Of a stretch of 64,000 nt of DNA, positions 1-10,000 are shown piece after piece (position 1 is the first letter of the stretch; each line of letters begins with the position of its first letter). Origin of the DNA: Nereocystis luetkeana. Taxonomy: Eukaryota > Sar > Phaeophyceae > Laminariales > Laminariaceae. Location: positions 8,826,592 to 8,890,591 of the forward strand of contig JARUPZ010000025.1 of NCBI GenBank assembly GCA_031213475.1, read 5' to 3'. The position numbers and the translations under genes are program-made. The notes beneath the pieces were generated by a model. The model was not told the DNA's origin. It worked only from the letters and a program-made list of their open reading frames with translations, and ran no database searches.

Positions 1-170
1 GGGTCCGGTAAGGGAGACCCGATCCGTTCCGTGGGAGTTCAAAGAGTTCCTGACCCGACCCAACCCGACCCAACTCGACCCGACCTGACCCGACTCAACT
101 CGTGAGATAAAAAAAAAAATGTTGACCCGATCCGCGGGTCAGGTAATACAACCCGTGAAGAGCCCTAAGT
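1..170. repeat. GACCC pentamer array, left edge
   Basis: Degenerate (CCCGA)n with GTGAGA-type spacers, the same family as the arrays near 22.6, 32.1, 36.2 and 36.7 kb. The window edge cuts it. Confidence 0.8.
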
Positions 171-299
171 AGAAAAATCAACGATAGTGCATGCATGATT
201 CCCATCGATCTGCCGTAAAAGCGCGTCTGCATATATTTCTCCATATATCTCGTTTATTCGAGCGCGATACGAGTATACCGTCGACCAAGCAGGAGCGCC

Positions 300-665
300 A
301 TTCGTATTTCTGATCAATAAGGAGCGTCTTACTTTCGACCACTGAAGAGCGCCATTCCCACTGCTGACCAATCAGGAGCACAAGTTCCACTTCTGACCAA
401 CCAGAAGCGTCATTCCTGCTTTTGACCAATCAGGAGCGAGCGTCCTTCCTACTCTTGACCAATCAGAAGCGACAGTTCATATCATACCTACGTATCTGCG
501 TATCTGTGACCAGTCGGAAGAACGATTCACTCTTTTGACCTGTCAGAACCTGTCACTCAGACTTTTGACCAATCAAGACGAGCGCTACTCATGCTTTTGT
601 CCAATCAAAAGCGCCGTATATACTCTCGACCAATCAGCAAATTTCGGATATGTTATAACCCCCTC
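300..665. repeat. GACCAATCAGGAGCG minisatellite
   Basis: About ten diverged units of roughly 30-35 bases, each with TTTTGACCAATCAGAAGCG or similar. Each unit contains a CCAAT pentamer, which may be coincidence. No gene seen. Confidence 0.7.
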
Positions 666-689
666 TCGCGGTCTAAACTACTGTATAGT

Positions 690-1475
690 CCTGTCTGGCA
701 TCAAATATGCTAGGAGACCGCGGTTTGGCCCCTGACTGACCGCCCAACACTAAAAACAGTGAAAAGCTAGGAAGCCGCGGTTTGACCCCTTGACTGACCG
801 CACCCTACACTAAAAATAGCATATTGAGGTGCTAGGAGACCGCGGTTTACCCGCTTGACCGACCGCTCCCAACACTAAAACTAGTGTGTCAACGCCACAA
901 CAGGCCTTGAGGCTCTTAGCATGTGTCTGGTAGCGTGTACCAGCAGGAGCGTGCATGAATACTTCCACCCAAAAAACAGCAAAACAAACACCAGTAAAAT
1001 CAACAGACAAATCACCGAATATGCTATTAGTAGGAGATCGCAGTTTGACTCCTTGACTGACCGCCCCCTACACTACAACTAGTATATCAAGATGCTAGGA
1101 GACCTCGGTTTGACCCCTTGACTGACCGCCCCTACACTAAACTAGTATATTAAGGTCTCGACGAGACAAAAAAAACAGTGTTCTGTCCATGGCATCTGTA
1201 TACGTCACAGTCGAAAAAATCCATTAAGAATCCGCGAGGTGGCAGGATACAAGGACATAAAAATAAGAGAAATAAAATAAAATAAAACAGAAACAAATCG
1301 AAATGGATGTACCATCAAATGCATATCATGCTTCACAAAACTCATCAAATCAAGACCGCGGTTTGATCCCTTGACTGGCCGCCTCAACCCTAAACAACTA
1401 GTGTATTCAGATGCTAGGAGACCGCGGTTTAACCCCTTGGCTGACCGCCCCCTACACTGAAACTAGGATACTAAG
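690..1475. repeat. GGAGACCGCGGTTTGACC satellite, array 1
   Basis: Diverged units of about 75 bases (GCTAGGAGACCGCGGTTTGA, CCCCTTGACTGACCGCCC, ACTAAAACTAGTATATTAAG) with longer inserts. The same unit recurs at 24.7-25.3 kb next to the exon 9 copies. Confidence 0.8.
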
Positions 1476-1539
1476 GCCAAAGGAGGCCTTGACGCGCCCG
1501 AAAAGACGAGTCTTACGGTTTATTTGCCGACAAATGGAT

Positions 1540-1965
1540 GACGGCAGTGGTTGATTGGCCAACTTTCCACCAATCAACGACGGCTGGCTGTGGCTGATTG
1601 AACAAGATACCGATTTGTGTGATTGGCCAAGTTGACCGTTGGTTTGGTTGAACGAGAAACGAACCAATGGTTGACCGTCGGTTTGATTGGACAAGGTACC
1701 AACCAGTGGTTGAGCGTTGGTTTGATCAGACAATACCAACCATAGATTGACCGTTGGTTTGATCGACCAAGTTGGCCACCGGTTCAATGCCATAACCAAC
1801 GGTTGTCCGTTGTTTTGATTGGATAATATACCAATCACAATGGGTGACCGTTGGTTACATCGGACAATATACAAGCCAATAGGTGACCGTCTATTTCAGT
1901 GGACAATATACCAGCCCATGTTGGTCGTTGGTTTGATTGGATAAGATATAAACCAATGGGGCTGA
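1540..1965. repeat. TTGACCGTTGGTTTGATTGG minisatellite
   Basis: About nine diverged units of 40-55 bases built round TGACCGTTGGTTTGAT and CCAACC. No gene seen. The 550 bases after it up to 2510 hold nothing I can name. Confidence 0.65.
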
Positions 1966-2510
1966 CCGTTCGTTGCACGCGTTACGCACTGCACGGCAAA
2001 AATCGCAACAACAACAACAACGCTTCGAACAACAAGAGAAAAAAAACAAGTAAAAGTGGTCAGGACGAAACAAACTACAATAGGCACGCCCTCGTCTCTT
2101 GTGGAAGCCCTGACCCGAGCGAGTAAAGCAACAACCCCCGCCATTCTACAATCTCTCCACGAAACCAGGCGCCCACGAAAACAGTAGTGTTCAAAGAACC
2201 AAAAGTCTGAGAACTGAATTTCAGACAAGCACCAATGTTCGAACAATACATTTTCCAGACATTTGGGCTTTAAGGGAATCCATTTTCAGGGAGCTAAATT
2301 GCAGAGGACCTTAGTTTTCTTCGGCGAAATACTTGGTGGTATACATTGCTTCCAGCGAAAATAAAGCCAGAGAAATATGCTTCAGCCGTGTAATTTGCAG
2401 GGGCATTGATTTTCAGCTGGACCACGTTATTTCATGGAAAATATGCACTCTCTTTTTATCAACAAATGAATAAAGCACATGGATGCACGCTTCGCTGACG
2501 GCTGCCCACC

Positions 2511-2606
2511 TAACCCTTTTAGAACCGCAGTCCCGTTTTGGGGACAAAGCACTCAAATTCTAAGTAAGTTGTCCCCAAAACGTGACTGCGGCCCTAAAAG
2601 GGCTAA
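2511..2606. mobile_element. GTCCCC fold-back element
   Basis: Hairpin-forming repeat of about 96 bases: TAACCCTTTTAGAACCGCAG, TCCCGTTTTGGGGACAAA, a short AT-rich loop, then the inverted copy. Family consensus ends are TTAACCCTTTTAGAACCGCA and its complement. Confidence 0.75.
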
Positions 2607-2929
2607 TTTCGTCCTTTCGTTCTCCCCTTTTTCAACCAAAAAAAAAAAAAGCGTTCACATACATCGTCTCTTTTGGTAGTTTTATAAAACAAAAACAAGG
2701 GCGTATCAACTCAGGTTGGGTGCGTATCATACCCGGGCATCTACCCAACAACAGTCTATTCATGACCAAAACTACCAGGTCTAGTACCCGAGAACCCCAG
2801 CGCACATACGTATGCCTCACCAAACACTCCTGCAAAAAAGCGTACAATATACGCACGTACGTGCAAAGCAGCCCTTTGCCACGAGCGAACCACAAAACAA
2901 ACAACTGTCTCGAGCCGTGCCTAACAAAC

Positions 2930-3250
2930 AGGGAGGGGAGGGGGGGGGGGGGGGGGGCTGGTCAGCCCCCCCCCCACCCCCCGCCGCTGCCGCCCCTGCC
3001 TATCTGATAAAACCTCCGGCAGCAAAAAACAGGGAGGGCAGGCGGGTGAAGTGAGAAAAACGCCCTGCTGAAGAAACAGGGGGGGGGGAAGCTGGCCAGC
3101 CCGCCCCCCCCCCCCCTGCTCCCTAGAAAACAGGGGAAGGGGGCTGACCAGCCCCCCCGACATACCATTCACTCCACCCCCCTCTTTCCTAAAAACGCCT
3201 CCTGCCAGAAAAACAAAAGGGGTGGGGGCGACAGCAAGCACTACCTAGAG
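2930..3250. repeat. three G-run/C-run palindromes
   Basis: Three units about 70 bases apart, each a long G run, a GCTGG(T/C)CAGC or GCTGACCAGC centre, then a long C run. Each arm could pair with the other or form G-quadruplex and i-motif structures. Confidence 0.7.
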
Positions 3251-3958
3251 CAGCTGCCGTTCCTTCGACCAGAACCCAAAAAACTGAGTCAGATCCGGAT
3301 GGACGCTAACAAGCAGTCGGTAGGTGCACGCGTTTAAAACAAAGGACACGAGAAAGGTCCCCCAAGACATACACGGTAGTGATCCAGCCAAAAAGGGGAC
3401 CTTTCCACGCCCTACCCCCCCCCCCCCCCACCCCGAATCTCGATTTGATCCAAAACAAAAACGCCTTTTCTCCCACAAATGTGAAGAAAACGCCCCTCGG
3501 GGGTGAGCCTAGGATGCGTCACACAAGCCCCCCCCCCTTCCCCCCCCCCGCCCCTCCGCCCCCTGCTCCCCACACCACATCTATGTTGTTTTCATATGAG
3601 CGTTTAGCCCTAGGCTTCTCTCCTCTTTCCACTTCCTCTCTTTTTCCATTCTCCCGCAGGAGCATTTACCCGTCACGTGTTTTCCTCTTCTCGTTTCTCC
3701 GTCACTTGTTTGACTGCGGCCTTCTCTAATAGGAGTAGGAGCGGTCCTTGCTCCATCTCGGAAGGGTTTGCGTAGTCAATGGTCAAATGGCCAAGGCAAC
3801 CAACAAATGATCACGCCTCCCCCCCTCCCCCCTTCTCCATGGTTCCCGTTCTCCCCCGCTGCTGTGCTGCGCTGCTGCTGCTTCTAGTGCGGCTCTTGGT
3901 CCTCCTACTGCCGGTGCGGCTACTGCTCCGGCGGGCTGGTGGCGCGTCGATCGTGGGG
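3250..3958. other. C-rich stretch between repeats and the GT34 3' end
   Basis: Homopolymeric C tracts and T/C-rich DNA; no supported gene. The 3' untranslated region of the minus-strand GT34 gene must lie in the upper part, but no convincing polyadenylation signal was picked out. Confidence 0.4.
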
Positions 3959-4036
3959 CTACCTATTAACAGGCCCCGAGGCCCCCGGTTCGTCCGCCTG
4001 GCCTGCCTTCAAGCTCTCCTTGTACTCCTCCATCGC
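3959..4036 (-). CDS. GT34 gene exon 8: C-terminus and stop
   Basis: The acceptor is AAACCGCAG. It encodes AMEEYKESLKAGQADEPG and a few more residues to TAG at 3961-3959. A short charged tail is usual for the family. Confidence 0.8.
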   Translation of the reverse strand, partial: AMEEYKESLKAGQADEPGASGPVNR

Positions 4037-7000
4037 CTGCGGTTTTGCCAGTAGTTGCCAGTACTATATTAGTGTTTCGGAAGTATTGCCAGTGCTTTGC
4101 CAGCATTAGCTAGTGTTCGCCATTCATGTACCTGTTTCAACTACCAGCTCCGGGCGGGAAACGCCTAATAAACAATTGGAAACCCCAATGTTATCCTGGA
4201 AACCCCTGCTGGTTTTGCCTCGTGAGGGGATGATCGCAAACCACCCCCTTCTTCTACTCGCCGTCTTTTTTTTGGGGTTGCGGTGGTTTTGGTCGGTTTC
4301 CATATATTGGTAATTTTTTCGCGGTTGGACCTTGGTTGTACAGATCTGATCTCGCGCTGAGCGCAGGTGGACAAACAACTAATCTAAGCATGGGACGAAT
4401 CATCAACGTGTCATTTCCTATTCAGGATCTAGATCTTTCGCGGCTGATGTATCCCTGATCTGTATGATCTGGCACAGGTTTCCTGGGTTGGATCTGTACT
4501 GCACAGATGACGCACAACGTATCAAACCCGCAAATCAGGATCTAACATGGTCTGCAGCAGATCGTGATCTATCTGTTCAACACGGAGAACGTGGGGGTCC
4601 AAAAAGTACACCCTCCCCCCCCCCCTCGATGGTCATACGACTACGGCCATGCGTCATATCCAGTACATCCCCCGCGCTGCGTATATACAGCACTGTAGTG
4701 GCATACCACCGTGTACAGTAGTGGCATGTCACCGCACTTTACCGGCAATAAGTGGCATGTTACCGCACTGTACAGGCATGGTCCGGAGCGTATGTCTGTA
4801 CCTTGGCGGCAAGGGGGTAGTAGTAGTCCACAAGGTTCGTCCGCACCCTCCCTTTTTTGCCGGCGAAGTGAAGCATGAAGTCGCCCTTAACATAGCTGCA
4901 AAACAAAAACAAGAATAAAAAAAAACATCACCACGAAGCAGAGGCGGAAGCGAGGCATCGGCAAACAATTTTCCACTCCGCAGTGATTGGAGCCTATGGT
5001 AGCGTAGCTAGCGTGTGACCACGGGCTGCATACGAGTAGAAGCGATGAATTAAGTTGATAACAACGACAGCATAAAGATCATCGTCAGCAGCAGGAGAGG
5101 ATCAGGGTCACCAACATCATCAGCATCACCATCACCGTCATCATCAAGTCATCATCGTCAGTATCACCATCATCACAATCATCGTCACCGTCATCATCAG
5201 CATCAGTAGTGGCATCGCATGAGTACCCATGAGCACACCTCGCTCAACTCCCCACGTGCTTGCAATATAGCACCCTCCCCCTCCCCCCCCCTCCCCTCCC
5301 CCTATTTTATATAGGTTGGGTTGGCGTCGGTTGGCAACGACACTGTAAAACATGCCGCTCACTACGTGAGCTAGACAACCAAGGTACATTTTTTTTTTCT
5401 TTTTTTTTTGGGCGGTCACCCACAGCCGGCTGTCGAGTTAAATCATTTGTGCGAGGTAAAGAACCGTTACTTCGCACAATTGGGAATGATCGCATCACGT
5501 GGTGTTTATGGTAAGGCACCCAAGAGGCAGCTATCTGCTTCTGTTTTAGTTTTGTTTTTGTTTTTCTTTTGCTTAGCTTCATCTTCTTTTTTTTTTTAGG
5601 TTTTTGTCTGCTATTAATAGTCTCCTTTTTGCTTCCCTGGTGTCCGCAGTGGTGGAGTGCGTATGCTTGTTTTTTGTTTTTTGCCTCTGTTTTTACTTGA
5701 GGTATTTCTTCCACTCCAGAGTTATTGGAGCCTGTCCTGCGACCACGGACTGCATTGAATTGTGAGTTAATGTGAGAACAACAACAACAACAAACATACA
5801 TTAGTACTCCCATTGCTGTCGCTGGAAATGCCTACACCGGAAATTAAAGTAACAAGTTGAAGTTGTCATCCATATGCAAGTCCGCCTCAAAAGCGATTCT
5901 TAGTAGGAAGCGGCTCACCCTTCATGCGACTCGCCAGACACCTCACGGCGCTTCGCGCTTGGTGCAAGCAATATCTGCCTGGTAGGAGAAAAGCCGACGT
6001 GCTCCGTCCCGGCATTGTAGGGATGCGAGGGTCTATGGTCATACGACTACGGCCATGCATGAGATCGCATGCATCTCTCCTATCGACTACCCCCCGCCCC
6101 CCCCCCACCTCCCATCGAGTACCTCTCCCCTCCCCCCCCCCATAAACCCACCTTGCGGAACTCCCCATGTGCTTAGTTTTCCCCGATAGCTCCTGCCACG
6201 GGTGCACGAGGTAGCTGTTCATGGCGCACTGGTCGAGTACCACGGTGTGAGCCCTAACATCCTCGTAATCTTCGTAGAAAGGCAGCCCCTGCTCTGTCCA
6301 GGAATCGGGCTGGAGTAGGTAGTGCATAGCACGCTGCCGACAGGGGGGGGGGGCAAACAAACAAAAACAATGACAGGAGAGAAATCATTAAAATAAATGC
6401 GTAAGACCTATGCCAATGGTACAGCGACGTTTCAATAAAAGGTTTGAATTTCAAAGATACCCGCCAATTTTTTTCAGAACACGCTTCCTATGGGCCACGT
6501 AAACAAAAAAAAAGTTCCTAACTTTTGGAAAAGCCCGGAAAAAGCAAATCTGGGGCCGATGTTGGCCCAACATCGGCTTGAGAAAAACTCAGGCCGATCT
6601 TTGGTTCGAAGCGGCGAGATTCCGAGTCCTCGACAGACATCGATCAACAAAACCAACGATTGCGTCATGAATTCTGAACGGAGTGCGCTCGTTAGGGGCT
6701 CCGACCCACCCTAGGGTCAATATCTTCACACCATGGCCGGTGTCACGTGGCGGGAGCTGACCAGGCGTATGATAAAAAACATTTGGTCGCTGGTTTGCAC
6801 AAAACACAAGACAAAACTTCTCCATCCGTCTCGAATGGCAAAAATTAGACTTTTTTTCAGGTTTGGGAGGATACCGTAGGACGCCGCCGGCAAGCTCTCG
6901 CTCCCTAGACCATGGGTCCACCTGATATCTTCGAGGCCGTCATCTATATTCGTTGGCCTTGCCAGATCCCGAGCGGGTTGGCCGTGGGCTGAGTCTATTT

Positions 7001-10000
7001 TAAGATCGAGCGTCGATCGTCGCACGAGCTGGTTTCTATCACCGTGTTGAAAATTTGCAACCAGAAAAAACAAATTGCGCCGCCTGCAGCCGTTGGGGGG
7101 GAAAAATAAAAAATCAAACTTTTTTCTCTTTTTTCCCCACAGCGGCGGTACGAGATTTTGTTCGGCTGTTTTTTTAAAGCCATATATTTGAAAAAAACTT
7201 TTGAACTTCGCTGTACCATTGGCATAGGTCTAAGTATAAAAAGTTACGGGCACGAACCCACACAAAACAGAACATACGTTCAAAACCCTGGACTACGCAG
7301 CGACCAGCTTTTGCCAAGTCACTCACAACCTACACCAACGACATCAACGCTCTTACTTCCACCACGTCCAACAACAAACCCAGGCGAGATCTCGAAAAAC
7401 AGAAGGAAAAGTAAGCCGAAATTCGAAGACCAGGGATGAAAAAAAAAAAAACCTCAAAAACTCCAAAGACTCCAAAACAAACAAAAAAAAAAATCCACAA
7501 AAACTCCAAAAAACTCAAACGAGAAAAAAAGGGATCTGTACTATTAATACCATGTATACTTAAACAAAAAACAAACGGACGCTACAAAAAAACACCCAAC
7601 AACAAACCTCGAAAAAAAACAAACTGTACGAGTACTGGTACCATCATGAAAAAAAATAACAAAAAATCACCTGTTCGTAGTTGAAGGGGAAGTCGCCATT
7701 TACCAGCTGTTTCTGGTCCCACCACTCTCTCAACATCCAGTGGGAGTAATCAGAGTTCTTGATGATGATCACGCCCGAATTCGGTCCATTCCAATCTTTC
7801 GTGACGATCATATCCGGCTCTACTGTCGGATCCGCTGGGAACAAGCGTACCAGAAAACCGGCAGGGGGGGTCGGGAAGTGGGCAGCAGCAGCAGCAGCGT
7901 TAGCCAGCTTCGAAAAAAATGGCTGAAGAGACCTAACTCAACATCCCAACCAACCTACTGCAAACCTGAAAAATTAAAATCCCGTTCCTATAGGAAACCT
8001 GGTATATATGCGGTGTCCATACTTGTTTCCCTGTTTTTCACGGAGGGGCAGTAGGTGGTGTTTGACGGCTTGGCCCCAGCTTCGACGAAATGGTTGACAG
8101 CGTATACTATTAAGAACTCATCGTTACGTTTGCATTCCGAGAAATTTCCCGAAAAATGTCCCGAGAAAATTCTCCGACGGTCGGGATTCCTATCTACCGG
8201 CGGTGTTTACGGCTGGGCTTAGCTTCGTCAAAATAGTTGACATCGCAAACGTTCAATACCTCATGATGCAGTTGCATTCCGAAAAATTTCCCGACAAATT
8301 TCGGAAAAAACTTTCAGGCAGTCGGGATTCTTACGTACCAGTATGTAGTGTTTTCACGGCTAGGCCCAGCTTCGACCAAACGGATGAAAATCTGAATAAT
8401 TACATACCCGAACAGGAACTGTGAGTCGCTACTCGTAGGATTCCACGACAAATAGCGCTAAGTGCTGCAGGGGAAAAAAACAATAAAAATTCCAAATGCC
8501 ATGTGCACTAGGAAACCCCAACTCACCCCATCCGTCGATTCCGTCAGTCTGCTGCTGCTTCCTGGCCACATCCAGGAGCCACTCCAACTTGAACGTCGGG
8601 TTCATGATGAACGCATCGATGTCCACAAAACTGGTAACATGGTTGAAAAATAACGGTAACGGCGGCAACGAAGACGCGACAAAAAGAGAGAGAAAATAAA
8701 ACAGGAGTTTAAGACAGGCGCCATTAGGCTTTGACCGGCGGCAACGAAGACGCGACAAAAAGAGAGAGAAAAGAAAACAGGAGGTAAAGACAGGCGCCAT
8801 TAGGCTTTGACCCAGCGTATGATATCGGTATTTTCTGCGAGTCATGGGGAAATATTAGTATTCGCATAACTTTACACCGAAACGCCATTTTTTTTCTGCG
8901 AGTTCACCTCAATGTCGCGTAGGTACTCTAAAAAGCACGTACAAAAATTACCACAAAACACGAAAAACTGTGTAATTTTCCGCGAAAATGATTCCGAGAT
9001 TATGGTAATGGATCAAAGCATAGACACCACCAACCCAATCCCATCCACACCAACCCAATCCGTCAAAATCGTGAGCCAATCATAATCAGATCGTTCTAGT
9101 CGTGGACTAATCTGAACAAATCGAGTAAGTGCTCACACGAAGTCGCGAGCCAATCAGAACAAATCAAGTGCTCACATGAGGTAATCATAATCTCCTAGGT
9201 GCTTCTCCAAGACCAAAAGCTTGCTCCAAGCCGCAGGGCGAGTGTGGTCGACATCCGCGCTCGTGGCAACAATCACGTCGTAGCCGTGCAAGTCAGCGTA
9301 AGCCTGCTTGTTGTCCAGCGACATTTGCGTGTATCTGACACGACGAAAAGAGACGAAAGAACGAGCCATGCAAAAAAAAGTGTAAGTACTCACAGTGAAA
9401 AGGAATCGTAGTGAAGGCACCCAATTAAGTACACGAGCGACCAAACGCACACGTTCCCGTGCGTTAGACATCCCCAGCATTTTCCATTTGCTGGGGCATT
9501 CGTTACACTCGTCGATTTGTTCGTTACACTACTACTACTACTACTACTGCTACTACTACTACCGCTGCTGCTGCTACTGCCACCACATAATAGGTGGCGA
9601 TTTCACGGCTAGTTATTACTTGGGTGGTAAAGTAAGTCAACTGATCTTTGAGCTGAGCGGACAAGTATGCCAACCAACTGACTTACAGTAGTACTTCATG
9701 AATAATGAACGCCATTCGACTCACACACAAAGGCGCCGGCCAGACACACGTACGACAACTCCGCAAAATACCGCTCGAAAAATTGAATAACTATAATACC
9801 TAGCCAACTCACGATTGGTTGGCATCTTTTTTAGTCAGCCAGCTGACACCGCTACAAATTATCGCTCACAACTAACTATTAAATAACTAGCCATCCACAA
9901 ACAACTACGCAATAACTAGTGGGCGACTTTTTGAGTCAGCCAATCCACAGCCTTCTTAATTACCACACCCACCAACCGCTCAACACCTAGCCAACAAAAA

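Noticed and set aside
690-1475. Regularly spaced repeats resembling a CRISPR array
   Set aside because: Units and spacers are both repetitive and diverged, lengths vary, there are no cas genes, and the context is eukaryotic; it is a satellite.
9396-9480. Possible extra GT34 exon (YDSFS or VLNWVPSLRF frames) before exon 3
   Set aside because: Exon 2 (ending at 10424) joins exon 3 directly in phase and gives the expected motif order; the extra piece has no good acceptor.
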